From Didymella arachidicola (taxonomy: Eukaryota > Ascomycota > Dothideomycetes > Pleosporales > Didymellaceae), in NCBI GenBank assembly GCA_016630955.3, contig CM050000.1, forward strand, positions 248,001 through 312,000: a stretch of DNA of 64,000 nucleotides, in the 5' to 3' direction. The translations under genes were made by a program, and so were the position numbers. The notes under the pieces are model-generated. The model made no database searches and was not told the origin of the DNA. It was given only the letters and a program-made list of their open reading frames with translations. Shown here in pieces: positions 11,484-22,779 of the stretch. Within the stretch, counting starts at the first letter, position 1, and each line of letters starts with the position of its first letter.

Positions 11484-13416
11484 TTAGCGCCATGAGTTGG
11501 TTACGCTCGCACTCGCCTGGCAAGCTGGCACAGTATAGGACCGGTTGGGATCGCTCTCCCAAGTCAATGTGCCCGAGCTCGATACCTTCACGAACTTGTA
11601 TGTCACAGCCTGTCCGGGCGTCATCTTCAAGGTAATGTTCCACACCGGATTGCTCGAGGTATATTGCGAAGCTGAGAGTGCAGGGGCTTTTGAAGGGTCC
11701 CAAGTACCCAATTGTGCACTATTGCCAGCGATCTTGATCGTATCACCAGGAACAGTCTCAACGCGCTCCGTGAACGACACCGAAACTGCAGTCGGGCAAG
11801 CAGTGCCAATTGTGCTGCGGACTGAAGTAGAGGATGTTGCGAACGTAGTCGGTGTAGCTGATGTAGTTGCTCCTGTGGAGGCAAGCAGGACAATAGGCTC
11901 GCCGTTAACCACGTTGACACAGGCTTGGCCGTTACCGTCAGAAGTGACAGTAGCGCCGTTGCCATAGACATTGGTCCACCGTCCATTCGCCTTCTGAGTA
12001 TTGAAGCAGTGTTGAGCATTGGAGCTGCCACCGGCATTGGTTGTGAGGACGATCAGGTTACCTCCCGCTCGGCTCCAGGCGTAAGCCGTGTCCGCTACGT
12101 ACAGATGCATGTGGTCGTTGCCGGCAAGACCGCCGGCTGCCTTTCGTGCGGCTGTAAGCTTGGCAATGGACTGGTATAGGTTAGTGCCACTGTTGAAGCT
12201 GCTGCGCCACAGGTCTTCGCGATTAGCAGGGTCAGCACCGCCTGCATACCCTTGCTCGGTTCCGTAATACAGGATTGGAATGCCTCGGGACAAGATGACA
12301 AATGCGAGTGCGTTCTTCAACAGAGTTTGGTCGTTTTTCTGGTTCAACCAGCGAGGGTTGTCGTGGTTGTCACTTTGAGTATGAGTCAAGTTCTGCAATG
12401 CTGCTGCTGGGAAGGACTTACAGGAAAGTGCCCAGTGCTGCTGGATCTGGGAACGAAGAGCTCACTGTGTTGATCATGTCGACGAGCGCCTGTGATGAGC
12501 CTTTCTGCTGGTAGAAGTTGTTCATAGGATAGTAGACTGCATAATTGAGTAGCCCGGGCATCAGGTTCGCATAGCCAGCGAGGTAAGCTGGGTCTCCATC
12601 AAATACCTCTCCAATCGAGTAGGCACCAATCGCGGAAGAGAAGCCAGACCAGAAGTCTTTCTCAACATGCTTCACCGTGTCGATGCGAACTCCGTCAAAG
12701 CTGTACTCTTTTACAAGCCAGCTGATCCAGGTGTTATAGAGCGATCGAATCTCAGACTTTTGCGTGTAAATGTCCGGCAGGTTTGCAATGCGGCAATTTT
12801 CGACGCTGGTCTGGTTTGAGTAGTCGATGTCACAGGCGACATGATAGGATGCAGCCTGATTTAGTGGCGCTGGGCTGTTGTCGGCGATGTTCGCGAAACC
12901 CATGTGATTGGCTACCACGTCGACCATGATGTAGATGCCCTGAGGACAAGTAAGTAGCCGCGCTGAGATGCACATGCACTGAACAGCATACCTTTGAATG
13001 GGCCGTATTGACAAGGCTCTTCAGGTCATCTGCAGTACCATAGTTGGAGTTTACCGCATACAGGTCTTGGGCCCAGTATCCGTGGTATCCATCTGCGCTG
13101 TCTGAAAAGGTCATTAGGAAGATTCAGTGCAGTGAACAGCAGCGCAGTACATACTCGCAACTACAGGCGTGATCCAAATGGCATCGAAACCCAGGTTCTT
13201 GATGTAGTCAAGCTTCGACTCCAGACCCTTGAAGGTACCGCCGCAGTACTTCCCGAGGTTGCTGCATGAAGCGCCTCCCGTGTCGCTACTGCTACGGGCG
13301 ATGCGGTCTGTGAGTACGAAGTAGATGCTGCGGGATTTCCATGCAGCCGTATCTGCAGCATTGACCAGGGTAGCGATATGGAGCAGGAAGGCAACGATAG
13401 CCTTGAAGAGCATCAT
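11484..13416 (-). CDS. secreted GH13 alpha-amylase with C-terminal CBM20 (four exons)
   Basis: Endo-acting hydrolase of alpha-1,4-glucan links in starch, secreted. The join is complement(11484..12372, 12422..12939, 12992..13101, 13155..13416), giving 592 residues. An N-terminal signal peptide (about 20 residues, MMLFKAIVAFLLHIATLVNA) is followed by the GH13 TIM barrel. Conserved blocks are VDVVANHMG, FDGVRIDTVKHV with nucleophile D211, GEVFDG with acid/base E235, and LDNHDNPR with D301. A Ser/Thr-rich linker at roughly 462-487 leads to a CBM20 starch-binding domain at about 489-592. Intron 3 was set to 49 nt so that GTFL joins DNHDNPR, matching Taka-amylase-type enzymes. A TATATA box lies 77 bp upstream of the start, and a CGG-N8-CGG element 217 bp upstream. 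Divergent from the AA13 oxygenase, whose CBM20 is clearly similar. Confidence 0.96.
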
Positions 13417-13492
13417 GTCGATGCGCCTTCGTTGGGAACTTGAAGCGTTCTTGCTTCTGACGGCAATTTTGTTTCAGCAGTTTGGTGCTGGA

Positions 13493-13498
13493 TATATA
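13493..13498 (-). promoter_or_regulatory. TATA box, alpha-amylase
   Basis: TATATA sits 77-82 bp upstream of the amylase start codon, a normal distance for a strongly induced fungal secretory gene. Inferred from sequence and position. Confidence 0.5.
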
Positions 13499-13632
13499 GC
13501 TGGGACGTCTCCGTCTTCCCCATTCATCTCACCACCGCGAAGAGCTTACGTAGGTCTTGGATCACCGATGCTAAGGTGTCGTCCAGCAGTGCTTCCCCAC
13601 AGCACCATGAATCATGAGGTCAAACGGCGCCT

Positions 13633-13646
13633 CGGTAAACATACGG
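13633..13646. promoter_or_regulatory. putative AmyR site upstream of alpha-amylase
   Basis: CGGTAAACATACGG fits CGG-N8-CGG, the direct-repeat element bound by the Zn2Cys6 regulator AmyR at Aspergillus amylolytic promoters. It lies 217 bp upstream of the amylase start. Binding is inferred; a 6-base-defined motif can occur by chance. Confidence 0.5.
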
Positions 13647-13968
13647 TCATTCGTGGACTGGCCGTATTCATGCGCGAGGATGCGAGGTTCCTGACAGTCA
13701 TCCGCACGCTACCGCAACGGCCCGAGAAGGAACCACTCAGAGTCGCTTGCAATCTGTTAAACAACCATCAGAACGGCGCGAGCCTTGTCGGACCGAGTTT
13801 CTTACATGAGATCCTGTCTCGTGCCACGGCAAAGAAAGTCGATGGAACCTTCTCTTACATTGCGGGGTAAAGGTTGTCACGAAGATCAAGCGGGCTTCTT
13901 GCTTGAACGGGCAGTTGTACAGCTTAATCTATCTTAGCCTCCTTGTTACACCTTTTCGTCCATCCCGT

Positions 13969-13988
13969 TCTCGGACCCATGTCCGAGA
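13969..13988. repeat. perfect inverted repeat in the starch intergenic region
   Basis: TCTCGGAC and its exact complement GTCCGAGA flank a 4-bp spacer, so the site reads as CGG-N8-CCG. Symmetric CGG/CCG triplets are typical of dimeric Zn2Cys6 regulator sites. The position, about midway between the amylase and AA13 starts, makes a regulatory role plausible but unproven. Confidence 0.4.
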
Positions 13989-14266
13989 TCGACAAAACAC
14001 CAAAGCTCATCTCCCGTGTTTCAAGGATCTTGGCCAGTATGAGTAGGCTCACAACAATGGAATTTGTCGGTAGTTTGACGCAAGCAAGGTGCTCAGCGAC
14101 TTCGGACGCAAGTCGGATGCAAGCTCGGTATTGCAGTTGCATTTGTGGCATTTCGTTTATGCCGAACAAACCTGGAATCGAACCAAATCCAGCCTCGCGC
14201 TCCGGTTCCAGGTTTGGGCGTTGGAGCCCCGCAATTCGAGCTCGCGATCCCGGGGATTATTGAATT

Positions 14267-14280
14267 CCGAATGCGGGCCG
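14267..14280. promoter_or_regulatory. putative AmyR site upstream of AA13
   Basis: CCGAATGCGGGCCG reads on the minus strand as CGG-N8-CGG, the same spacing as the element near the amylase gene. It lies 273 bp upstream of the AA13 start codon. Regulatory function is inferred from motif and position. Confidence 0.5.
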
Positions 14281-14471
14281 CAAGAACATATGCGCACTCG
14301 TGATTCACGAGGAGAACATATTGTGGGTACCTTGCATGCTATTTGCTCACAGTCGGAGTGCAATATATGAACTTCCGACTACGATCAACCGGGAAGATAC
14401 AGCGATGCTATGGGTTCGACGATCATGAACATTACCGAGAGCAACATAGAAGAGAGGCTTCAAGTTGCGTG

Positions 14472-14477
14472 TATATA
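14472..14477 (+). promoter_or_regulatory. TATA box, AA13 oxygenase
   Basis: TATATA lies about 80 bp upstream of the start at 14553, nearly the same spacing as in the divergent amylase promoter. Confidence 0.45.
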
Positions 14478-14552
14478 GCAGCAAAGAAGTCTTAGTATCT
14501 GAACCATCAGCTTCCGTCTTCCCTTCCACCAATTCTCAATCACAGCATCATC

Positions 14553-15773
14553 ATGAAGTGGGCCGTAGCTTCAGCTCTTGCCTTTGTCGCTGGTGTCCAA
14601 GCCCATGGCTACCTCTCTCTTCCTATGAGCCGAACTGGTCTGAATGCTCAGTCTGGAGCAGACACTTGCCCTGAGTGCACCATTCTCGAGCCCGTCACAG
14701 CATGGCCAGATCTCGATTCGGCTCAAGTTGGCCGCAGCGGACCTTGTGGTTACAATGCTCGCGTCAGTGTGGACTATAACCAGCCTGGACCTCGTTGGGG
14801 CTCTGCACCAGTGATTACATACAAAGGTGGTGATGTGGTCGATGTCCAGTGGTGTGTCGACAACAATGGCGATCACGGCGGCATGTTCAGCTACCGCATC
14901 TGCCAGGACCAGGCGCTCGTCGATAAGTTCTTGACACCAGGATATCTTCCAACAGACGCTGAGAAGCAAGCTGCAGAGTCCTGCTTCGAAAAAGGCACAC
15001 TTGCGTGCACTGACGTGAGCGGGCAGACCTGTGGATACAATGCGGACTGTCAACAGGGTCAGCCGTGCTGGAGGAATGACTGGTTCACATGCAAAGGATT
15101 CCAGGACACGAAGTGCAGAGGTGTAGACAACGCGCCTTTGAACTCTTGCTACACCAGTATAGCTGGTGGATACACTGTAAACGTTCCTCTCCAAAAGGGA
15201 CGACGAGGTCTTTGTTGACACCAACAGGTCTCATCGAAGATCAAGATCCCAAACTACGTGTCAAATCACACCTTACTTTCCTTCAAGTGGAACTCGTTCC
15301 AGACACCACAGATCTACTTGACCTGTGCGGACATCCAGATCACCGGTACCGGCTCCAATCCACCCACCACAACCAGTAAGGTCTCCTCTACTGCAGCACC
15401 ATCTGCAACCTCGACCAAGGCCGCCTCGTCTACCGCAGCTACTGGATGTGCCACACCTGTCGCGACTGTAGCTGTCACATTCAATTCAAAGACAACGACA
15501 GTAGTTGGCCAGACGATCAAAATCGCAGGTTCGATCAGTTCGTTAGGGAGTTGGGATACATCGAAGGCTCCAGCACTATCAGCCTCCAAGTACACATCGT
15601 CCAATCCCCTTTGGACCACAACAATCAATCTGCCTGCCGGAACCAGCTTCGAGTATAAGTTTATCAAGGTCGAGAGTAGTGGATCTGTGACCTACGAATC
15701 AGGTGCAAATAGGGCTTACACCGTGCCGAACAGCTGCGCGAGTACAGCAACGGTGGATGCAACCTGGAAGTAA
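14553..15773 (+). CDS. AA13 starch-active lytic polysaccharide monooxygenase with CBM20 (two exons)
   Basis: Secreted copper enzyme that oxidatively cleaves starch chains and boosts amylase action. The join is 14553..15176, 15228..15773, giving 389 residues. A 17-residue signal peptide ends at VQA, so the mature protein begins with HGYLSLP and its first His becomes half of the copper histidine brace. The second brace ligand is H108 in NNGDHGG (His91 in mature numbering). Many cysteines match AA13, and a conserved Tyr lies in QIYLTCADI. A Ser/Thr-rich linker at about 249-281 leads to a CBM20 at about 282-389. The single 51-nt intron interrupts GGYTV. The CBM20 is similar to that of the adjacent amylase over its whole length (more than half identical by eye), suggesting a shared substrate and perhaps recent common origin. 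The gene is divergent from the amylase. Confidence 0.95.
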
Positions 15774-15925
15774 GGCGCCCGGAGCGGCTGTATGTAATCC
15801 CAAGCGGGGCGAGCAGAATCTCTCTGTGAGCATCTTACAGCCTGATTGAACTTCTGGAGGCTACAGGCAATGCGTTCTCGAAATAAATAGCATGTTCTTT
15901 TGCATCAATCACTCATCCTGTTCGA

Positions 15926-18887
15926 TCATCGCAGACCACCAAGTTCTTCCATCAGTCCACACAACGCCCTCAGTAGAGGTGGTCCAGTCTCACGATCTAC
16001 CTCGGGATGTGACGCGTCAAGAAGGCTGACCCCGGTCTTCATGACTTGTGCCGGGTACTTGAGGTTGCAGAGCTCTGGACGATCGGACTCTGAAGCTACA
16101 GCTCGATGCGTGGAAATGATGTGTAAGCAAGGCGTACCCTGGCTCATGAGAATGAAGGCATCGATATCGCCTTGATTTTCAGAGGTGGCATCGTCGAGAT
16201 ATACAATCTTACTCGGTGGCGAACTGAGCTGTGTTCGCATTGGTGTCGTTGTCCCTGTCTTCTTTGCTCTATCTCGTACCATCATACTGTATGTCCAGAG
16301 GACCATGATAGCATGATATATCATGAAAGAGTCTGGTCCACGGACCTGGTATGGTGGAATATGACGGGCAGCTCGTAGTACTTGCCCAGCGTGGTGTATG
16401 GCGATCCTGGCTTCCTTGGTCTGGCTCCAGGGCGAAAGGTCGATGTATGCACTATGTGCAGCTGTCTCACCGCATTTTCCTGCGAATCGTGTGATGGTGT
16501 CGAGGTTGACATGGAGAAACATCTGCAGAAACTGATGAAACACTGAAGTTACGGCAGGCGATCTTCCAGGTAAGAAGTCTTCACGCTGCAAGCATTGATA
16601 TCTGTAATTGGATGTCAGTGACACCTTTCGGGCATGTAGGTGTGCGAAGAGACTAGCTGCAGGCAGCTTTTGTTCTAGAGAAGTGGGAGAGGCGAGAAGT
16701 TGTCAGAGGACATTTTGCAACCGGACAGTCTCTCCAATCGCTACACATGTCCTCATCCGTAACTCAACGTCCTATATAATATGAGATAAATCACACTTAC
16801 AGCTTTTGCTGACGTGAGCGCGCCCACAGCTGCGAAGAAGGGTCGCTGTTCTCATGCTGTAGCACAGACTGCTGCGCATGCTCCCAGATCTGAGCTGCAA
16901 TGCCATGTAAGTATGTGGACCGAGCGATCTGCACATCAACATCCATGGGTAGACATATGATTGCGGACTCGTCTTTCAACAGGGATCGAAGCGAGGGTGG
17001 GACAGGAGTAATGTTCATATCGAGGTAGCGAGATCTCCAAATTTCTGCTGAAGGTGCGAGCCACAGAGATCTAGAGGCAGGTAACGCAAGGGTCAGTTCG
17101 GCGTAGGTGATAAGAGGCGGCCGGTGCTTTGTTAGGGTCATGTGCATATCGTGCTCGAACAAATGATATGCCAGTCTGGAGTAAATCAGAAGCCTTTCGA
17201 TCACGGAAGAGGGTTGAGTTACCTCTTGTACGATTCCTGCTCAACCCATTGCTTCCACTTCGCGTGCAGTGCCTCTTCACTGTCTTCGGAATATGGCGTG
17301 ACTGTAGGATAGCGGACATAGTCAAGTCTACCGGCGCGTCGAAGTGCTGTGACCAGGGACTGGAGGCTGCTTTCTGCAATCTCCATCTTTCTCCGGTAGC
17401 CACAGAAAGCTCCAATGTCAAGCCACAACATGCAAGCCTGGAGGTACTCAAGGTCACGGACCACGCTATTGTCGTTTTCGGAAAGATTGTTCAAAGCGAC
17501 TCTGACGATCTCTTGCAGCGCCAAGCCTGTCTTGCTCACAGCCGGTACACCGAAGCAGACACAACCCGCGGCTACCAATGCAGTGAGATATTCTGCTCGA
17601 GCCGTTTCGCTTTCGAAAAGGTATGGATGGATCCAAGCATCAGTCTCCGTCCGCTTGGCAATACCCACTTTGATAAGCTTGTCGACACAGTCTGCTGAAG
17701 GGAAAGATGGTATTGTGAGCTGGCTTCGCGCGGTCTTCGAAACGAGCTGGAAGATGCGGTCTCGGGCTCCTGCTGACAACTGGTCAGGTATTACAACGTT
17801 AGATGAGTACGGCATGTGCGGTGAAGCAGCCAGGTCGACATTTCTTTCATCCAGAGTTATGTTCTCATGTTCGCTGAAAGCATGTTGATTCCGCTGCGGC
17901 ATCCAAAACCTAGGGTGGATCAGTATGAAGTGGCAGGTGGAGTACGTTGACGTTACCATGCAGATTGTTTGAAAGCTGCGTGGCGACGTCTTGCAGAATT
18001 GCTGTCAATTTTCTCGTGCGACATGTCTTTCGTGGTTGGCTGCTGTTCTGAAGGCAAGCTATTGTTTGCGTCGAGCATCTGGTCAATAGCTGGAGTGAAA
18101 TCATTGCCAAAAATGTCACCCGTCGTGAACCAGTCAACTTCAGGCATCCATGCAGCGAGATCTGGAGGCGGCTGAAGATAGTCAACAACCATAAAGTCCG
18201 GTGCAGGGACCATGATTTGCTCGAAGAAGGCCGGAATGGTGTGCTCATTGTAACCGGTAGTGTTGTAAAGATCCAGTAAAGCTTGCGCATCTGCATTTGC
18301 TCCATCCAGGAAGACATCGTTGACTTCTATACCGTTGCTGAACTGATCTGGGTCATCCTGTTGTTGTGATACTGAGAAGATCTGTGGTGGTTGCTCCTCT
18401 GTAATCGTGGTAGGAAAGGGTGAGGAGTCTGACGACTTCGTCACGCATTCCAACCTTTTCTTTTGACACCTTTTACATGGTCTGCAATTGTCGCATTTGA
18501 CTTTGGAGACCACACAGGAGTTGCAAGCTTTCGTCGCACGTTCCGCGACCCTATTGGGACCCACAAGACCATCCGCAGCGTTTTTCGCATGCGTGGCTTG
18601 ATGTCGGAGGAGCAAATCCCGTCGGTTGAATGCGGCGGGACATTCCTCGCAGCGGAAGGAGCGTTGGTTCCGGTCTGTGCAAAGAAGGTCAACGCTCTGT
18701 TGAGCTACCTAGGTACTTCCTAAAGGTACTCACGTGAGTCTAGATGTCGGTTCAAGTGGTCGGCGCGCTCGTATGACCGATAGCAGACTTGACATTGCAG
18801 TCCAGTGGTGGTAGACGAAGCGCCGGAAGCCCGCTGACGTTTCGAGGATCGCGCATTCGTTGGTGTCACCGCCAGTTCAACTGACAT
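15926..18887 (-). CDS. dual C2H2 plus Zn2Cys6 transcription factor (five exons)
   Basis: Nuclear DNA-binding regulator. The join is complement(15926..16601, 16801..17175, 17223..17909, 17957..18674, 18734..18887), giving 869 residues. The N-terminus has two C2H2 fingers: C32, C35, H48, H52 and C60, C63, H76, H80. The first is split by the first intron, between S51 and H52. A Zn2Cys6 cluster follows with C102, C105, C112, C118, C121 and C128; C115 is an additional cysteine inside the loop. The long C-terminal part resembles the fungal-specific regulator middle domain. Introns are 47-59 nt except one of 199 nt. The gene ends 152 bp from the end of the AA13 gene, tail to tail. Position beside the starch genes invites a regulatory link, but C2H2/Zn2Cys6 hybrids are widespread with varied targets. 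It is not AmyR itself, which has no C2H2 fingers. Confidence 0.92.
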
Positions 18888-19246
18888 GGTGATGGTAAAG
18901 GAAAAGACGGAAATGTGGGAACCGCATGGTACATGATGCATTACATTTCGGCCTTTGGGGATTCTCGGAAAGTGGGCGGGCGCCTTCGGTTTTCCCGAAT
19001 TGCAGGGGTGCACCTGGGCTCCGCCGGCACACCACGCGTTCATCTCGCTCACGTGATCATAGTACAAAAGTACAGACCACCAACAAGCAAGGTCCTGTAC
19101 TTTACATAATCATTAAATTTCGATAGGAGCTGCGTCTTGATTGAAGGTCGTGATTGCGTCAAGCGACGACTTATGGTATACTGATTCGTCACTGCTGACG
19201 TGCCTGCAAAGCGGAAACAGCTTAACGCAATAATGCGTCAGACGGC
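18888..19246. other. intergenic
   Basis: About 360 bp between the regulator start and the end of the FAD monooxygenase gene, which lie on the same strand. No feature recognised. Confidence 0.4.
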
Positions 19247-20590
19247 TCAGGCCACAGCTACGCTCTGGAGCCCAGATGTTATTTTTGACATTGAACGCTT
19301 CTCATCCCAGTCTCTTACACCTCGGTACGTGCAGTTGTAGTCCATAAATTCATCTGGTCGCCTGATAATTGTCAGTTTGGGTCATGCTTCTAGGTCAACG
19401 CAACCTTGGAAATCTTACATCTTGATAACATTAGACCCCTGCTCAGTTGCTGGCTTTGCTGCCTCACGACTGAATTGTTGGATAAGGCTTGTGCGTTCGT
19501 AGCGGCTCTCGAACACTGATGCAAGGACGTCGGAAACCTCGTCCTCCGAGGGCCGCTCAGAGACATGGGCGAACAGTGTCCCAAGAGCTTCCGCATCCTC
19601 GATGGTCTGACTCGCACCTTGACCTTGTGTAGGCAGCATAGCGTGTGCTGCATCTCCGATCAAGATCACGCACCCGGAGTGCCACTTCTCCAATGGATCT
19701 ATATCGCGCAATTGCCACAGGCCAATGCTGTCAGCGTTGCGGAGTACATCCTGCGTCCATGCTGGAAAGTCTTTGAAAGATTCCAGCATCTTCTGTGTAT
19801 CACCCTTTGCGACCCACGACTGGGCGCTGTCGGGGTCTTCGTTCATCCGCTCGTCTGGTACAAGTCCAACAACGCTGTACAGCTGCGAATCACGAGCAGG
19901 ACTCATGATGAGTCGGCAGGAATGTGCCATGATCATAGAAGTGTAAGGTTCTTCCGGTTTGATATTTGCCACAAATTGAGGTGCTCGCTCATTGAGGACC
20001 GCAGTTGGGAGCATGAGTCGGTATGCTGAAGATCCTGTCGGCTTGGGCTTGACTTCTTTACCCAGAACTGACGTGCGCAGAGCGCTATGTATGCCATCGG
20101 CGCCAATGACGAGATCCGCTTCCAAGACCTCACCATCATCGAGCATGACTTTGCCCTCTCGGCAATCGCAGCTGGTCACGCGCGCTGATGTACGTAAAAT
20201 TGCAGGTTTTCCTGCTCGTTCGGTACTCGTGGCCGTCTTCCTGAGATACGCGTGGAGATCCTGACGATGCCACATAATACGGTCTGCACCGTATTGTGTT
20301 TTGCTCCGCAGCGGAATCTCATTGACCATCTTGCCATCAACATTGTAGATCCTGAACCCATGATCGACCATCCCATTCGAGTCTTCGAGAAGAGTACTTA
20401 ACGCCCATGATTGCTGTAGGATCCTCGTGGCGTTTGGTTGAAGCGAGATCGTAGCCCCAATCTCAGTACTAAGGCGAGACTGCTCGAGGATAGTGATGTG
20501 ACGATTGTCTTTGCGCAAAGCTATAGCTGCTGCTAAACCTGCGATACCGCCGCCCACGATTATGATCCGGAAGTGCGTTGGCGATGACAT
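19247..20590 (-). CDS. FAD-dependent monooxygenase, salicylate-hydroxylase type (two exons)
   Basis: Class A flavoprotein hydroxylase using NAD(P)H and O2 on an aromatic or related substrate. The join is complement(19247..19361, 19419..20590), giving 428 residues. The FAD Rossmann motif GGGIAG is at about 13-18, the DG-type motif VIGADGIHSALR in the middle, and GDAAHAMLPTQGQGASQTIEDA (second FAD motif) near residue 310. The open frame alone stops after NVIKM, but a 57-nt intron with good signals adds RPDEFMDYNCTYRGV, the usual C-terminus of this family, so the spliced form is preferred. The gene is divergent from a PhyH-type dioxygenase across 443 bp, a combination compatible with a small catabolic or tailoring unit. 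Substrate unknown. Confidence 0.9.
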
Positions 20591-21033
20591 CTCTAGACGT
20601 TTCAGAGTTTGTAACCGTGATGAGTAAGACCGATGAAAGAAGGATTGATCGTGTCAGAAGCAGACAAGACATACTGGCTGCGTGTCTGGAGCAGCACACC
20701 AGTCCTAATCAATATCCTTGCGGCTTCGTATACAAATTGCCTACACGACATTCGGCCCTCCACATCGCGAGAAGTCGCATTATCATTCCCCGCATACTCG
20801 GAATTGATCGTGCTTCCTGCGTTCGGCGTGGTCAGACGATCGCTGTTGCAGTTCGGAAATGTGGCTCGGAACATGTGGGGGATGGAGGACACGAATGAGT
20901 CGATCTCGCCACGCGCACTGATCCGTCGTCCGAGGAGAACACCGAATATATTCTTCGATACCAGATTTTGAACCTCGATAAATACACTCCATTCACTTTA
21001 TCAACATTTGTTCAGTGCTGCCCATCCATCAAC
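20591..21033. other. divergent promoter, FAD monooxygenase / PhyH dioxygenase
   Basis: This 443-bp region separates two divergent oxygenase genes and presumably contains both promoters. No specific operator was recognised. Confidence 0.4.
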
Positions 21034-22208
21034 ATGATTTCCACAACCACGAAGGCAGTGCCGGTCACGCTGACGGCGGTCGACGAGCGTATGAAGGTCG
21101 ATGGTACCGACACAAAGTTTGGTGACTGGAGAGATGATCTGGCTAGAGACGGCTACGCCGTTGTCAAGGGCGCTGTCCCGAGAGAGCGAGCAGACAAGTA
21201 TGCTAGTCAGATGTTCTCATGGTTAGAGGGGTTGTACGCTCACCAACCACTATTGCATCGGAGATAACTCACAAGCAATTCAGTAACCTCGGCTTCAACC
21301 GCAACGATATGTCGACGGTGCATAAGGACAAGTTGCCATTGATTACCGAGAAGGGCATGTGTCTGCAATACGCTGTGACCCACGAGGACTTCGCCTGGGC
21401 GATTCGAGGAGAACCAGGTGTCGTTGGTACCTTCGAGAAAGTGTACGACACGAAGGACTTGATCGTCTCGTTTGATGCTATCAACTTCACATTGCCGTAT
21501 GCTGACTCCGTGTTGCCCATCATGCCTTAGCTAACAGATGATGCAGGCGCTCTGATATCGCTCCAAACAAGCCGTGGCCCCACCAGGATCAGGATCCAGA
21601 GAAGCCTGGCTTTAGATGTCTGCAGGGACTGGTCAATCTGCTCCCGAATGGACCTGATGATGGTGGTCTGATCGTCTGCCCCGGCGGTCACTTGCTGTCT
21701 GACGAGTTCCACAAGGACATGGCCGATGAGGAGCGTATCCCGGCCTGGACACCAGAGTGGTACGGCTTTACCGAAAACGGCATGAAGTGGCTCGAGAAGA
21801 AGGGCCTTAGATGGGTGAAGGTCTGCGCCGAGGTAAGTACTCTTCCATCGAATTATCGTTCCAGACACATCATACTAACCACAGCAGAGCGGTGACCTCG
21901 TGCTTTGGGATTCCAGAACACCCCACTATAATCTCAGCTCCAAGACGAACCAACCGCGTTTCGCATGCTACACATGCTACATGCCAGTAGCGGACGCGAC
22001 TCAGGAGGACTTAATCAGGAAGAAGGACGCGTACGAGCGCTGGGTTGGCACTACTCACTGGCCTAACGCTCGGCACACGGGGTCGAATGTTGCGAAAAGA
22101 GATGGAGAAGATGACCCGCACAACCGCTTCGAGCCGGTCAACAAGCCGGTCATGGATGAGAGGACGTTCAAGCTGACGGGCATTCCATACATCCAATCAT
22201 CGGTCTGA
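21034..22208 (+). CDS. phytanoyl-CoA dioxygenase (PhyH) family protein (four exons)
   Basis: Fe(II)/2-oxoglutarate-dependent oxygenase fold. The join is 21034..21230, 21284..21496, 21547..21832, 21888..22208, giving 338 residues. The iron-binding HxD pair is H149 and D151 in PWPHQDQDP, and the distal His is probably H245 in RTPHYN; PRFACY supplies an Arg of the kind that binds 2-oxoglutarate. The second intron was set so that INFTLP joins RSDIAPNKPWPH, matching relatives. The last acceptor is a CAGCAG pair, so one extra Gln is possible. Fungal members with this architecture act on varied small molecules and few have known substrates. It is divergent from an FAD monooxygenase, suggesting co-regulation. 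Confidence 0.88.
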
Positions 22209-22769
22209 ACAGGACAGACGAACCCGGCGAGAAATATAGCAGAATTAGAAATGGCAGCAGTCGGCAGCAATGCGTCGCTGTAGACAGAGAGGTCGTCGGA
22301 TGAGGTGGTCGGTGAAAGAGAAGGAGCCCCCGGGGTGCTTTTTTTCCCTCGTTAAGCAAAAATGAAAGAAATAATGACGCTACTGTAAATCGTTCTCTAT
22401 ACATTTTCAAAATCATCGCACTCGATGCATCGTGAATAATCATTGCATTCGGTTCATCGTGAATAAGCACCACATCAGTAGCCACGAGGGCCCACGGCCG
22501 GATCGCGCGTTATTTTGTAATTTAACTCGATTCGGTCGTCTCATTTGCTTATTACGAGCGTACTTTCTATCGCCTTGCACGAATTTGCTTTTGGGCGACG
22601 CGTCTGCACGCATCGAATCAGCATACCTAACGGAACCTTAGTAACGGAACACCAATCACGCGATCGGCTTCCGACAGCTGTTTCATAAGAAATCTTCGTG
22701 GTATCTCTGGTCTTTTCGGTAAGAGTGATCATCTTACTGAATTTAAGGCCTTCAAAGCAACAGGTAAGT
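22209..22769. other. intergenic, left flank of retroelement insertion
   Basis: About 560 bp after the PhyH gene up to the insertion site. A short direct repeat of TTCATCGTGAATAA-like sequence occurs near 22425-22465. No gene recognised. Confidence 0.45.
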
Positions 22770-22779
22770 ATCATCATTT
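22770..22779. repeat. target-site duplication, left copy
   Basis: ATCATCATTT, repeated at 24893 and 25739 immediately after the 3' tails of the two retroelement copies. At the two right-hand positions the match extends to ATCATCATTTCTAG. Confidence 0.7.

Noticed and set aside
13325..13870. 181-codon plus-strand frame overlapping the amylase 5' end
   Set aside because: Antisense to the amylase signal peptide region and without any domain; the divergent promoter explains the stretch better.
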